Assembly: GCF_003663885.1 (NCBI RefSeq)
Contig: NZ_RCCE01000001.1
Location: forward strand, 62,001-126,000
From: Litoreibacter meonggei
Lineage (GTDB): Bacteria; Pseudomonadota; Alphaproteobacteria; Rhodobacterales; Rhodobacteraceae
Direction: 5' to 3'
DNA: 64,000 nucleotides
Under the pieces are notes generated by a model, which was not told where the DNA came from, searched no databases, and saw only the letters and a program-made list of their open reading frames with translations. Positions 1 to 9,585 of this stretch are shown one piece after another (the first letter of the stretch is position 1; each line of letters starts with the position of its first letter). A program made the position numbers and the translations under genes.

Positions 1-64
1 AGGGCGCCCAGTGCAGGTTTGACCGCAAGCCATGCCCTGACATTCCCCCGCGAAAGCTCCTGAT

Positions 65-1627
65 ATGAACGACCAGTCCCCAAGCTCTCCCCGCCGCGCC
101 GGAGGCCGCGCCGCGCGCCGTGCCATGCGCGCAGCCCCCCTTGCCACTGACAAACGCCCCATTCGCGCCGGTATGGAAGGCGGGCAATTGCGCGTTCTGT
201 CCGACATCGACATCGCCAATATCCACGAAGCCGCATTGACGGCGCTGGAGCAAATCGGACTGGCGGATGCGCCGGAAAGCGGCGTTGAAATTTTGACCGG
301 CGCAGGGGCAATTCTAGGCAAAGATGGGCGTATCCGCTTCCCCCGCGCATTGGTAGAGGACATGCTGGCGGTCGCCTGCAAGGACATGACGTTATGCGGA
401 CGCGATCCCGAGAACGACCTACATTTGGGCGACAGGAAGGTGCATTTCGGCACGGCTGGCGCTGCGGTCCATGTGGTGGACGTGGCAGGCCGTGACTACC
501 GCGAAAGCACCGTTCAAGATTTGTTTGACGCCGCCCGAATTGCCGACCAGTTGGACAACATCCACTTTCTGCAACGGCCCATGGTGTGCCGCGACATTGC
601 CGACAATTACGAAATGGACCTGAACACCATCTACGCCTGCACCCGCGGCACCACCAAGCATGTCGGCGTGTCTTTCACCGAGCCGGACTACGTCGCGGGC
701 GCGCTGGAGATGTTGCACATGATCGCAGGGGGTGAGGATGCGTGGCGGTCGCGGCCCTTCGTGTCGAACACCAATTGCTTTGTCGTGCCGCCAATGAAAT
801 TCGCCACCGAGGCCTGCCGTGTGATGGAGGAATGCATCGCAGGTGGCATGCCGGTGCTGCTGCTGTCGGCGGGCATGGCGGGTGCCACGGCGCCCTCGCC
901 GGTTGCTGGTGCGATAGTGCAGGCGGTGGCGGAATGTCTGGCGGGCGTGGTCTATGTGAACGCCATCAAGCCGGGTCATCCCGCGGTGTTCGGCACGTGG
1001 CCCTTCGGTTTGGACCTTCGTACCGGGGCGATGTCGGTCGGCTCTGGCGAGCAGGCTTTGCTGACTGCTGGCTGCGCGCAGATGCACCAGTTCTACGGCA
1101 TTCCGGGCGGGGCCGCCGCAGGCGCGTCCGATTCCAAACTGCCGGACATGCAGGCGGGGTGGGAGCAGATGTGCTCCAACGTCATGGCCGGATTGTCAGG
1201 GCTGAACATGGTCTACGAGGCGGCAGGAATGCATGCATCTTTGCTGGGATTTTGCCACGAGAGCTTGATCTTGGGCAATGATCTGATCGGTCAGGCGCTG
1301 CGTTGTGTACGCGGAATCGAGGTCAATGACGAAACGCTCGCATTAGATGTAATGCGCGCCACCTGTCTGGGCGTAGATGGGGCCAAGGGTGTGGGGCACT
1401 ATTTGGGCGCGGATCAAACGCTGAGCCGGATGGAAACCGACTACGTCTACCCTGAGCTTGGCGACCGGACGTCACCCAAGGAATGGGCCGAGAAGGACAA
1501 ACCGGATTTGCTGAAAAACGCCACCGCTAAGAAAGAAGCGATATTGGCACAGCGGTCAAATGCGGAGTTTGATCCGGTAGTGGATCGGGCAATCCGCAAC
1601 AGGTTTGCGATCCACTTGGCCGATTAG
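65..1627 (+). CDS. Trimethylamine methyltransferase (MttB) family protein, non-pyrrolysine type
   Basis: This 520-residue protein has the length and fold signature of the MttB superfamily, which demethylates quaternary or tertiary amines and passes the methyl group to a corrinoid protein. No in-frame amber codon is present, so it is not the archaeal pyrrolysine enzyme; such non-pyrrolysine members act on betaine-like substrates in some bacteria, and many roseobacter copies are uncharacterised. The first 35 residues are rich in Arg, Ala and Pro and look disordered; the conserved domain begins near residue 40. The ATG at 65 is the first start in frame, with only a weak ribosome binding site. 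No corrinoid protein or reductive activase gene lies beside it, so the substrate cannot be inferred from context. Confidence 0.85.
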   Translation: MNDQSPSSPRRAGGRAARRAMRAAPLATDKRPIRAGMEGGQLRVLSDIDIANIHEAALTALEQIGLADAPESGVEILTGAGAILGKDGRIRFPRALVEDMLAVACKDMTLCGRDPENDLHLGDRKVHFGTAGAAVHVVDVAGRDYRESTVQDLFDAARIADQLDNIHFLQRPMVCRDIADNYEMDLNTIYACTRGTTKHVGVSFTEPDYVAGALEMLHMIAGGEDAWRSRPFVSNTNCFVVPPMKFATEACRVMEECIAGGMPVLLLSAGMAGATAPSPVAGAIVQAVAECLAGVVYVNAIKPGHPAVFGTWPFGLDLRTGAMSVGSGEQALLTAGCAQMHQFYGIPGGAAAGASDSKLPDMQAGWEQMCSNVMAGLSGLNMVYEAAGMHASLLGFCHESLILGNDLIGQALRCVRGIEVNDETLALDVMRATCLGVDGAKGVGHYLGADQTLSRMETDYVYPELGDRTSPKEWAEKDKPDLLKNATAKKEAILAQRSNAEFDPVVDRAIRNRFAIHLAD

Positions 1628-1701
1628 CACGGTGATGGAATCGTGTTTAACTGCGTAAACCATCGAGTATGATAGTCGCCTGAGCGGACCAGACAACCCG
1701 C

Positions 1702-2592
1702 TCAACGCGCGGATCGACCTGATGGTGGAACAAAAAAGGAGACCATCAACGCGGCAAGAGTGATCGCAACTGCGCCAGCAATTCCGACACCGCCGGGAAC
1801 GGTCGAGAAGATAAGCAGATCGAACCCCAAGGCCCAGATCAGCCCTGTAAATTCGAACGGGGCAAGCGCGCCAACCGGAGCCCGAGCAACGGCTTCGTTG
1901 GAGACGATATGGCCGACTCCACCAAGGAGACCGGCGATCATGAGCCAGCCAAACAGGCGCCCATCCAAGGGAATCCAGCCAAGTGGCAACGTACCCAATC
2001 CAACGAGAGCCGAGACGATAGCGAAATAGAAGGCAATGCTGGATGAACTTTCGGTGAGCGTCATGGTCTTCGTATGGACCCGAACAAACGCCATGGTAAA
2101 CGCGTATGCCAAACCAGCCAGCACACCGATGATGGCACCTTCGCCGGGAACTGCAAACGCATCCCAAAGCAGAAACAAGACGCCGCAAAATCCAAGTAAA
2201 ACGGCAATGACTACGCTGCTTGTGAGCGTCTCACGCAACAATAACGCTGCGAGAGGCAGAACCAAAACTGGCGCAAGATACGCAAGTGCCTGCGCGTTTG
2301 CGACCGGCAGATACGCAAGCGACAGGAATGATGCCCCCATGGAAACCGCCCCCAGAAGGCTTCTTGTCACGTGAAGCCATGGGCGACGGGTGCGAAGCGT
2401 GCCGGGGAATTCCTTTCGCCAAACCATGTAGAGGCAGATCGGGATCAACGCGACCGCAGACCTCCAGAACATGATTTGTCCGATTGGCGCAGTTTCGGCG
2501 GCTCCATGAACTGCCGCAGACATTGCCGTCATCAAAAATACGGCAAGAAGTCGAAGTCCAATGCCCTCAAAATATCTTTTGCGTGGAGACAT
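1702..2592 (-). CDS. EamA/DMT-family transporter
   Basis: A 296-residue, highly hydrophobic protein with about ten predicted membrane segments arranged as two similar halves, the pattern of EamA (RhaT-like) drug/metabolite exporters. The ATG at 2592 lies 21 bases after the eda stop on the same strand, so it may be the last gene of an edd-eda-transporter transcript. The substrate is unknown; DMT exporters move amino acids, purines or other metabolites. The C-terminus is short and polar. The call rests on overall hydrophobic pattern and on segments such as the first-half end near residues 95-145 (AYLAPVLVLPLAALLLRETL), typical of the family. Confidence 0.85.
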   Translation of the reverse strand: MSPRKRYFEGIGLRLLAVFLMTAMSAAVHGAAETAPIGQIMFWRSAVALIPICLYMVWRKEFPGTLRTRRPWLHVTRSLLGAVSMGASFLSLAYLPVANAQALAYLAPVLVLPLAALLLRETLTSSVVIAVLLGFCGVLFLLWDAFAVPGEGAIIGVLAGLAYAFTMAFVRVHTKTMTLTESSSSIAFYFAIVSALVGLGTLPLGWIPLDGRLFGWLMIAGLLGGVGHIVSNEAVARAPVGALAPFEFTGLIWALGFDLLIFSTVPGGVGIAGAVAITLAALMVSFFVPPSGRSAR

Positions 2593-2613
2593 TCATGTTG
2601 TCCGTCCGGAGGT

Positions 2614-3255
2614 CTATCGCGGCAATGCCGCTGCGTCCTTGGCCAGCGCAGTGATCCCATCCCAGTCACCCGCCTGAACTTTATCCTTTGGCGCGACCCA
2701 AGACCCACCTGCGCATACCACATTGGACAAGCTCAGGTAATCGGCGGCATTGGCCGGGCTAACGCCGCCTGTTGGGCAAAAGCTGATCTGCGGGATTGGC
2801 GCGCCGATGGCTTTGACGGCAGGTGCACCACCCGACGCTTCGGCGGGGAAAAATTTCAGCATGGTGTAGCCACGCTCCAACAGGCGCATGGCCTCGGTCG
2901 CGGTAGAGACACCAGGGAGCAGCGGCAAGCCGGCTTCCTCGCAGGCATCCAGCAGGCGGTCTGTTGCCCCGGGAGAGACACCAAACTTGGCACCAGCATC
3001 AACGGCCGCGTGCACATCATCAGGCGTTAGCAATGTACCTGCCCCGACCACGCCACCGTCGACCTTGGCCATCTCCGCGATAACCTCCAGAGCGGCTGGA
3101 GTGCGCAGTGTGACCTCCAACGCAGGTAAACCACCTGCGACAAGCGCGTGTGCCAAGGGCTGCGCATGGGCCGCGTCATCGACCACCAGAACGGGCACAA
3201 TCGGGGCAAGCTCGCAGATTTGGAGTGCGAGTTGGCTGGCTTGCAATGGGGTCAT
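2614..3255 (-). CDS. eda: 2-dehydro-3-deoxy-phosphogluconate (KDPG) aldolase
   Basis: Cleaves KDPG into pyruvate and glyceraldehyde 3-phosphate, the last specific step of the Entner-Doudoroff pathway. The 213-residue length fits the family. Visible active-site residues are the Schiff-base lysine K134 in LKFFPAE and E47 in LEVTLRT, matching the E. coli enzyme. A longer frame reaches 3297, but the ATG at 3255 is preferred because AAGGACGA sits just upstream and the homologous region begins there. It follows edd by 68 bases on the same strand and is surely cotranscribed with it. The enzyme is a cytoplasmic trimer in known cases. Confidence 0.95.
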   Translation of the reverse strand: MTPLQASQLALQICELAPIVPVLVVDDAAHAQPLAHALVAGGLPALEVTLRTPAALEVIAEMAKVDGGVVGAGTLLTPDDVHAAVDAGAKFGVSPGATDRLLDACEEAGLPLLPGVSTATEAMRLLERGYTMLKFFPAEASGGAPAVKAIGAPIPQISFCPTGGVSPANAADYLSLSNVVCAGGSWVAPKDKVQAGDWDGITALAKDAAALPR

Positions 3256-3323
3256 GTTGGAATCGTCCTTTGTAGTGACCGGATAAAATCCCGGCATGAA
3301 TTTTAGTTAAGCAATGAAGTCGG

Positions 3324-5129
3324 TCAGACCACAACCCCTGCCCCGTCAGCAGCAATTCCAGCGGTTTGGCGGAAGATCGAGAACAGCTCGCGCCCGATAC
3401 CATGGGAGTTGTCGCTGAGATCAGGCGTCGCAGAGGCACGGGATTGCACATCGGCGGTCAGAACCTCCAGCGTGCCTTGTGTCGCGTCAAGTCGGATCAC
3501 GTCGCCGTCTTGTAGCTTGCCGATAAGACCGCCATCGACGGCTTCGGGGCAGACATGAATGGCGGCTGGCACCTTGCCGGACGCGCCGGACATGCGGCCA
3601 TCGGTGACCAGCGCCACCTTGAGGCCTCGATCTTGCAACACGGCAAGGATCGGGGTCAGACCGTGAAGCTCTGGCATACCATTGGATTTGGGGCCTTGGA
3701 AGCGCACTACGACGATGGTGTCGGAGGTGAACTCGCCCGCCTTGAACGCAGCTTTCACCGCTTCTTGGGTTTGGAAGATGCGCGCAGGGGCTTCGATGAT
3801 GTGACGTTCGGGCGCGACTGCAGAGACCTTGATAACCCCGCGACCCAGATTGCCCGTGAGTTGTTTCAACCCGCCCTCGGGGGCGAATGGGTCCGATGCG
3901 GGGCGCAGGATGCGGTCGTTTTGAGTTTCGCGCGGCGCGTCTTCCCATGTCAGTTGACCGTCACGCAGCTTGGGGTCGCGGGCGTACAAGCCAAGACCAT
4001 CCCCCATCACGGTGCGGGTGTCGGGGTGCAACAAGCCTGCGTCAAGCAGCTCGCCGATCATGTAGGTCAGCCCGCCTGCCGCGTGGAAATGGTTCACGTC
4101 TGCCAAGCCATTGGGATAGACCCGCGCCATCAAAGGCGTCGCGTCGGAGATGTCGGACAGGTCTTGCAGGTCGAGGATCACACCAGCGGCGCGCGCCATG
4201 GCGATGATGTGGATCACCAGATTGGTGGAGCCGCCAGTGGCCATCAGCCCGACGAGGCCGTTCACGAAGGTCTTCTCGTCAAGGATGTCACACACTGGCG
4301 TGTAGTCATTGTCAAGGTTGGTGATCTCCAACGCGCGTTTCGCCCCGTAATTGGTCAGAGCGTCGCGCATGTCAGTGCCGGGATTGACGAAGCTGGAACC
4401 CGGAAGATGCAGCCCCATAAACTCCATCAGCATCTGGTTGGAGTTGGCGGTGCCGTAGAACGTACAGGTGCCGGGGGAATGGTAGGACGCCATCTCCGCG
4501 GCCATGAGCGCGTCACGGCCAACTTCACCGGCGGCGAATTTCTGACGGACCTTGGCTTTTTCGTCGTTGGGCAAGCCGGAGGGCATAGGACCCGCCGGCA
4601 GGAAAATGCCAGGAAGATAGCCGAAAGTGGCAGCCGCGATGACGAGGCCCGGCACGATTTTGTCGCACACGCCAAGATAAACGGCGGCATCGAATGTGTT
4701 GTGGCTGAGACCCACGCCAGCAGCCAGCGCGATCACGTCGCGCGAAAACAACGACAGCTCCATGCCGACTTGGCCCTGCGTGACACCGTCACACATGGCA
4801 GGCACGCCGCCCGCAACCTGCGCCGTGCCTCCATTGGCGCGGGCGGTGGCTTTTATCAGGTCGGGGAAATCCTTGAACGGCTGGTGCGCCGAAAGCATGT
4901 CGTTATAGGCGGTGATGATGCCAATATTACCACCCTGCCCGTCAAGCATCGGCGCTTGGTCATCCTCCATCGCCGCATAGGCATGGGCTTGGTTGCCGCA
5001 CGTCAGATGCGCGCGGCGCGGGCCTTCATCGGCGGCTTGACGCATACGGGCCATATAGGTGCTGCGACTGTCTTTGGAGCGCGCGATGATCCGTTGGGTG
5101 ACGTCTTCGATTCTGGAATTAAGCTGCAT
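3324..5129 (-). CDS. edd: Phosphogluconate dehydratase
   Basis: Dehydrates 6-phosphogluconate to KDPG, the first committed step of the Entner-Doudoroff pathway. The 601-residue protein has the full length of the IlvD/Edd family. Conserved stretches include the N-terminal [13 protein letters not shown], the cysteine in [10 protein letters not shown], a second cysteine in YLGVCDKI (both expected to hold the iron-sulfur cluster), and the C-terminal [17 protein letters not shown]. It starts at ATG 5129 and leads the edd-eda pair. A perfect GTTAGCGCTAAC palindrome lies 35 bases upstream, so expression is probably controlled by a LacI-family repressor. zwf and pgl, which often accompany these genes, are not in the window. 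Confidence 0.96.
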   Translation of the reverse strand: MQLNSRIEDVTQRIIARSKDSRSTYMARMRQAADEGPRRAHLTCGNQAHAYAAMEDDQAPMLDGQGGNIGIITAYNDMLSAHQPFKDFPDLIKATARANGGTAQVAGGVPAMCDGVTQGQVGMELSLFSRDVIALAAGVGLSHNTFDAAVYLGVCDKIVPGLVIAAATFGYLPGIFLPAGPMPSGLPNDEKAKVRQKFAAGEVGRDALMAAEMASYHSPGTCTFYGTANSNQMLMEFMGLHLPGSSFVNPGTDMRDALTNYGAKRALEITNLDNDYTPVCDILDEKTFVNGLVGLMATGGSTNLVIHIIAMARAAGVILDLQDLSDISDATPLMARVYPNGLADVNHFHAAGGLTYMIGELLDAGLLHPDTRTVMGDGLGLYARDPKLRDGQLTWEDAPRETQNDRILRPASDPFAPEGGLKQLTGNLGRGVIKVSAVAPERHIIEAPARIFQTQEAVKAAFKAGEFTSDTIVVVRFQGPKSNGMPELHGLTPILAVLQDRGLKVALVTDGRMSGASGKVPAAIHVCPEAVDGGLIGKLQDGDVIRLDATQGTLEVLTADVQSRASATPDLSDNSHGIGRELFSIFRQTAGIAADGAGVVV

Positions 5130-5163
5130 AGAGACCTCCGTGAGTTACGTTTGGTATACCTCC

Positions 5164-5175
5164 GTTAGCGCTAAC
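5164..5175. promoter_or_regulatory. LacI-type palindromic operator upstream of edd
   Basis: A perfect 12-base palindrome, GTTAGCGCTAAC, centred about 40 bases upstream of the edd start and 66 bases upstream of the divergent GNAT gene. The central CG and symmetric half-sites are typical of LacI-family operators that control sugar-acid catabolism. The cognate regulator is not identifiable in the window; AglR appears to use a different half-site (AAAGC/GCTTT). Confidence 0.6.
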
Positions 5176-5235
5176 AGTAAACCCTCATATGTAGCCCCTA
5201 TTGTGCCGGAATGACGCAGACGCTACCCCTACCGG

Positions 5236-5685
5236 ATGGCAAACATTCACATCACCGCAGCCCGACCCGCCGATGCTAAAGCGATTTTGCCGATGGTGCA
5301 CGCCTTGGCGACCCATCATGGCGACATCCCGCGCGTGACCGAAGCCGATCTTGAGCGAGACCTGTCCGGTGGCTGGCTTTACGGACTGATTGCCCGCAAT
5401 GCGGACGGGCCAGCTGGTTATGCCCTGTTAACTCGGCAAGCACAGGCGCAGTTCGGTCTTCGTGGACTGGACCTGCATCATCTCTTCGTACAACCCGTCG
5501 CGCAGGGCAGCGGCGTCGGCACCGCATTGCTCAAGGCGGCAGAATCCTTGGCGACGGACCATGGCGTGGCCTACATCGTCATCGGTGCCAATCCGGACAA
5601 CGAAAAGGCGCATGGCTTCTACAAAAGCCAAGGATACGACATGCAACAGGCAACAGGGCAGCGGTTCCGGAAATCCCTCGCCTAA
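5236..5685 (+). CDS. GNAT-family N-acetyltransferase
   Basis: A 149-residue acetyl-CoA-dependent acetyltransferase of the GNAT fold. The acetyl-CoA binding motif is visible as FVQPVAQGSGVGTALLKAAE near residues 86-106 (Q-G-S-G-V-G), followed by the usual C-terminal NPDNEKAHGFYKSQGY. The N-terminal ITAARPADAKAI is the normal first strand and helix. It is divergent from edd and its stop overlaps the aglK stop by three bases, so the two genes converge. The acceptor is unknown; small GNATs of this type modify diamines, peptides or small amines. Confidence 0.88.
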   Translation: MANIHITAARPADAKAILPMVHALATHHGDIPRVTEADLERDLSGGWLYGLIARNADGPAGYALLTRQAQAQFGLRGLDLHHLFVQPVAQGSGVGTALLKAAESLATDHGVAYIVIGANPDNEKAHGFYKSQGYDMQQATGQRFRKSLA

Positions 5686-6779
5686 CGGTAGAGCAGCGAT
5701 TTGCCATCCGCGAACAGGTGTACCTTGGACGGGTCTGCAGTCATGTTGATCACCTTGCCACGTATATCGGTGTGGATGCCCTGCAGCTTGGCGATGACCG
5801 GCTCATTCTCTGGCGCGGATTTGGCGAAATAGAGCTGCGTGACCTCGCCTAATGCCTCAACGATAGCGACAGTGCCTGCATAGGCGTAGTTTTCGCCGTC
5901 GGTCGCGATCATGTCCTCCGGGCGAATGCCTACATTGACTTTCAGGCCCTTGTCATCTGCGGTGGTCGGGATGTTGGCGGTGATGGTGCCTTTGCCCTCT
6001 GGCAGTGACACGGTAGTGACTTTGCCGGTTTTTACGACCTCACCTGCCATTAGGTTCATTGCTGGCGAGCCGATGAACTGCGCGACAAATTCGTTCTCCG
6101 GCGTCTCGTACAGTTGCAACGGAGAGCCGACCTGCGCGATGCCCTTGTTGGCCAGAACCACGATGCGCGAGGCCAGCGTCATGGCCTCCACCTGATCGTG
6201 GGTCACGTAGATCATGGTGGAATTCGGCATGCTCTCTTTAAGCTGCGCAATCTCGATACGGGTGGCGACACGCAAGGACGCGTCGAGGTTCGAAAGCGGC
6301 TCGTCAAACAGATAGACCTTGGGGTCGCGCACGATCGAGCGGCCAATGGCGACCCGTTGGCGTTGCCCACCTGACAGAGCTTTAGGCAGGCGGTCGAGAT
6401 ATTCGTCGAGTTGCAGAACCTTGGCGGCGCGGTTCACGGCGGCGTCAATCTCATCCGGTGTTTTCTTGGCCAGCTTCAGCGCAAACGCCATGTTGTCGCG
6501 CACGGTCATATGCGGATACAGCGCGTAGGATTGGAACACCATCGCGATGCCACGTTGCGCGGGCGGCACGTCGTTCATCACCTCACCGTCGATTTGCAAC
6601 TCGCCTGCGGTGATTTTCTCAAGGCCCGCTATCATCCGCAGCAGTGTGGACTTGCCGCAGCCGGATGGGCCAACGAAAACGATCAACTCGCCCGTGGTGA
6701 TGTCAAGGTTGATGTCCTTCAGGACCTCGACCGTGCCACCGTAGTTTTTGCCAACGCCCGTGAGTTTCAGGTCTGCCAT
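5682..6779 (-). CDS. aglK: Alpha-glucoside ABC transporter ATP-binding protein
   Basis: The 365-residue ATPase energises the AglEFG importer. It is of the MalK/UgpC type: Walker A GPSGCGKST at residues 37-45, signature LSGGQRQRV at 135-143, Walker B YLFDEP at 156-161, and a C-terminal regulatory (TOBE/OB) domain of about 130 residues. It is the distal gene of the aglE-aglF-aglG-aglA-aglK transcript, starting 16 bases after the aglA stop. The order matches the agl cluster of Sinorhizobium and Rhodobacterales. It acts on the cytoplasmic face of the inner membrane. Confidence 0.93.
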   Translation of the reverse strand: MADLKLTGVGKNYGGTVEVLKDINLDITTGELIVFVGPSGCGKSTLLRMIAGLEKITAGELQIDGEVMNDVPPAQRGIAMVFQSYALYPHMTVRDNMAFALKLAKKTPDEIDAAVNRAAKVLQLDEYLDRLPKALSGGQRQRVAIGRSIVRDPKVYLFDEPLSNLDASLRVATRIEIAQLKESMPNSTMIYVTHDQVEAMTLASRIVVLANKGIAQVGSPLQLYETPENEFVAQFIGSPAMNLMAGEVVKTGKVTTVSLPEGKGTITANIPTTADDKGLKVNVGIRPEDMIATDGENYAYAGTVAIVEALGEVTQLYFAKSAPENEPVIAKLQGIHTDIRGKVINMTADPSKVHLFADGKSLLYR

Positions 6780-6795
6780 GGTCGTTCTCTCCCCG

Positions 6796-8448
6796 TTACC
6801 GTTTCAGCGCGAAGCATGGCTGCCACGGCCCTAAATGTAGTTTTCCGTCCGGTGCTGGTCCGGTGGAGCCAAGCTCGGCTCCAATGGGCACCCAGTCGCC
6901 TGTCGGCATGTCCAATTCCGACGGCGTGTCAGACAGGTTGAAGGCGCAAAATATCGTCTCGCCTTTGTGCGTGCGTGTGAAACTCAGCACATCACCGTCG
7001 GCTTTCATATGCGCGTGCGTTCCCTTCACCAGCGCCGGATGCGCGTGGCGGAAGGCCAGCATATGGCGGTAATGGTGCAACGGCGCGGCCGGATCATGTT
7101 CCTGGGTTTCGACCGAGCGCATCACGTGGTCGTGGCTGACCGGCAACCACGGCGCACCGATGGTAAAGCCGCCATTTTGGTTGGACGGCTCCCAAACCAT
7201 GGGCGTGCGACAGCCATCGCGACCTTTGAATTCGGGCCAGAACTCAATGCCGTAGGGATCTTGCAGATCCTCAAAGGCAACATCCGCTTCTGGCAGGCCC
7301 AATTCTTCGCCCTGATAAATGCACAACGATCCCCGCAGCGCACCCATCATCGTGGTGTAGCCGCGATGCGCCGCAGGCGTCAGGTTCCAGCGGGTGGTAT
7401 GCCGGATCACATCGTGGTTCGAGAACGCCCAACAGGCCCAGCCATCGGGGGCTGCGTCGTCGAGCCGCTTCATGGTTTCGACCACGCGCGCGGCGGTCAA
7501 TTTTTCGGAGGACAGGAATTCAAACGCGTAGCACATATGCACCCGCTCATCGCCGGCCGTGTATTCGCCCAGTAGTTCCAGCCCGCGTTGAGCGTCACCG
7601 ACCTCGCCCACCGAGGTTGTCGCCGGGTATTCATCCAGCAACGCGCGGTAGCGTTTGAGGAATGCGAGGTTCTCTGGCTGGTTCTTGGAATACAGATGTT
7701 CTTGATGGTTATACGGGTTCACTGACGGCGCTATGGTCGCGTTGCGCCTTTCGGGCGGCAAGGCTGGATTGTCGCGTAGGTCCTTGTCGGCGAAGTAGAA
7801 GTTAATTGTATCAAGGCGGAAGCCGTCCACGCCGCGATCCAGCCAGAAGCGGGTCGCGTCCAAAAGCGCGTCCTGCACTTCCGGATTGTGGAAGTTCAAA
7901 TCCGGCTGGGTGGCGAGGAAGTTATGCAGGTAATACTGTTCACGCCGCGCGTCCCAGTGCCATGCAGGGCCGCCGAAGATCGACAGCCAGTTATTGGGCG
8001 GAGTGCCATCCGGCTTGGGGTCGGCCCAGACATACCAATCGGCCTTGGCATTGTCGCGACTGCCGCGACTTTCCTGAAACCAAGAATGTTGGTCGGAGGT
8101 ATGCGACAGCACGAGGTCGATCATCACCTTCAATCCGCGCTCATGTGCGGCCTCGATCAGCGCGTCGAAATCACCCAGATGGCCGAACATCGGATCAACG
8201 TCGCAATAGTCGCTGACGTCATAGCCGAAGTCTTTCATCGGCGAGGTGAAGAACGGCGAAATCCAGATCGCGTCCACCCCAAGCGATGCGATATAGGGCA
8301 TGCGCGAGACAATCCCGAGCAAATCGCCCACCCCGTCGCCATTGCTGTCCTGAAAGCTGCGCGGGTAGATCTGATAGATTACCGCCCCACGCCACCAATC
8401 TTTGTCAACGGTAGTGGAGGCTTTCAGTTTGGGGTCCATTTTCGTCAT
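6796..8448 (-). CDS. aglA: Alpha-glucosidase, glycoside hydrolase family 13
   Basis: Hydrolyses imported alpha-glucosides (such as maltose, sucrose or trehalose) to free glucose in the cytoplasm; no signal peptide is present. The 550-residue protein has the GH13 barrel with catalytic nucleophile D213 in GFRLDT, acid/base E282 in SVGEVGD and transition-state stabiliser D346 in FSNHDVIR. The N-terminal YQIYPRSFQDSNGDGVGDL is the classic oligo-1,6-glucosidase/alpha-glucosidase signature. It lies between the permease and ATPase genes of the agl operon, as in other agl clusters. The exact linkage preference cannot be read from sequence. Confidence 0.94.
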   Translation of the reverse strand: MTKMDPKLKASTTVDKDWWRGAVIYQIYPRSFQDSNGDGVGDLLGIVSRMPYIASLGVDAIWISPFFTSPMKDFGYDVSDYCDVDPMFGHLGDFDALIEAAHERGLKVMIDLVLSHTSDQHSWFQESRGSRDNAKADWYVWADPKPDGTPPNNWLSIFGGPAWHWDARREQYYLHNFLATQPDLNFHNPEVQDALLDATRFWLDRGVDGFRLDTINFYFADKDLRDNPALPPERRNATIAPSVNPYNHQEHLYSKNQPENLAFLKRYRALLDEYPATTSVGEVGDAQRGLELLGEYTAGDERVHMCYAFEFLSSEKLTAARVVETMKRLDDAAPDGWACWAFSNHDVIRHTTRWNLTPAAHRGYTTMMGALRGSLCIYQGEELGLPEADVAFEDLQDPYGIEFWPEFKGRDGCRTPMVWEPSNQNGGFTIGAPWLPVSHDHVMRSVETQEHDPAAPLHHYRHMLAFRHAHPALVKGTHAHMKADGDVLSFTRTHKGETIFCAFNLSDTPSELDMPTGDWVPIGAELGSTGPAPDGKLHLGPWQPCFALKR

Positions 8449-8460
8449 GGAAGTCGTGTC

Positions 8461-9585
8461 CTATTTGACGGAGCCGGCCAACAGACCGCGCACCAGATAG
8501 CGTTGCATTGTGAAGAAGACGATCAGCGGCACGGCGATCGAGATGAAGGCCGCAGCCGCGAGGATGCCCCAGTCGCCGCCCTTCGACCCCAGCAGGTCAT
8601 CGGCGATCTTGACGGTCATCACCCAGCTCTCCGAGTTCGACGGTAAGAACACCTTGGCCACCAGCAGATCGTTCCATGTCCACAGGAACTGGAAGATGGC
8701 GAAACTGGCCAGCGCCGGGAAGCTCAACGGCAGCACGATTTTGGTGAACACCTGAAAGTCCGTGGCCCCATCGACCTTGGCACTCTCGATGATGTCGCGC
8801 GGCAGGCCGACCATGTAGTTTCGCAAAAGGTATATCGCCAAAGGTAGCCCGAAGCCCGTGTGCGCCATCCATATACCAAGGAAGCTCTGCCCGATGCCCA
8901 CCTTGTTGTGCAGCGTCAAGAGCGGCACCAGCGCCAGTTGAAGCGGCACGACCAGCAGCCCGACGACCAGCGCGATGAGGAAGCCGCGGCCTCTAAAATC
9001 CATCCACGCCAAGGCGTAGGCCGCGAAGGCGGCGATCAGGATCGGGATGATGGTCGCGGGGATCGTGACCGTCAGCGTGTTGATAAACGCGCGGTCCATG
9101 TTGTCGGAGGCCATGATAGTCCGGTAATTGTCCAGAGAGAAGTCCGGCGGGCTGGAGGCCGCATAATAGATCGACGGGTCGCGCTTGATCTCGGCGGGCG
9201 AGGTATAAACGTAGGAACCGTCTGACTGCACCGTCAACGTCCGGTCCTTGGTCAGCTGCGCGATCTCCCCCGCTTTAAACTCGGTCGGTGCCGCGCGTTT
9301 GCCGCCAAAGCGGGTGACTTTGCCTTTGCCGTCCTCGAACACGTTACCCGTGATCACATTGACCCCGCCCTCCGCTTTCGCGTCATCAGAAGGCGCTTTG
9401 GCCTGATAGTTTTGCGAGACCGGGAATGGTGATAACCACCAGCCGGTCGCGCTGATCTGGTCGCGGTCGCGGAAGGATGACACCAGCAAGCCCACTGTGG
9501 GGATCAGCCAGATCACAACCAGCAGCACGACCGAGATATTTACCGCCCAAGACAGCGAAGACTTTGTACCAGCAATATTGTCCAT
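8461..9585 (-). CDS. aglG: Alpha-glucoside ABC transporter permease AglG
   Basis: Inner-membrane permease of the MalG type, 374 residues with six or so membrane segments. The EAA loop that docks on the ATPase is visible around the segment LPRDIIESAKVDGATDFQ. It is longer than MalG because a periplasmic region of about 110 residues follows the first membrane segment, a feature known for AglG. Its ATG at 9585 overlaps the last base of aglF, indicating translational coupling. With AglF it forms the channel through which AglE-bound sugars enter. Confidence 0.92.
   Translation of the reverse strand: MDNIAGTKSSLSWAVNISVVLLVVIWLIPTVGLLVSSFRDRDQISATGWWLSPFPVSQNYQAKAPSDDAKAEGGVNVITGNVFEDGKGKVTRFGGKRAAPTEFKAGEIAQLTKDRTLTVQSDGSYVYTSPAEIKRDPSIYYAASSPPDFSLDNYRTIMASDNMDRAFINTLTVTIPATIIPILIAAFAAYALAWMDFRGRGFLIALVVGLLVVPLQLALVPLLTLHNKVGIGQSFLGIWMAHTGFGLPLAIYLLRNYMVGLPRDIIESAKVDGATDFQVFTKIVLPLSFPALASFAIFQFLWTWNDLLVAKVFLPSNSESWVMTVKIADDLLGSKGGDWGILAAAAFISIAVPLIVFFTMQRYLVRGLLAGSVK

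Noticed and set aside
65-1627. Pyrrolysine-containing trimethylamine methyltransferase
   Set aside because: No in-frame TAG occurs in the gene, so it is a non-pyrrolysine family member.
1681-1704. Stem-loop between the MttB and EamA genes as a terminator
   Set aside because: A 7-base-pair stem with a ten-base loop overlaps the EamA stop, but no T-run follows on either strand; too weak to call.
3555-5168. A 537-codon open frame on the plus strand opposite edd
   Set aside because: It is the antisense shadow of a well-conserved gene. Its product is His/Arg/Gly-rich without any known motif, and it has no convincing start context.
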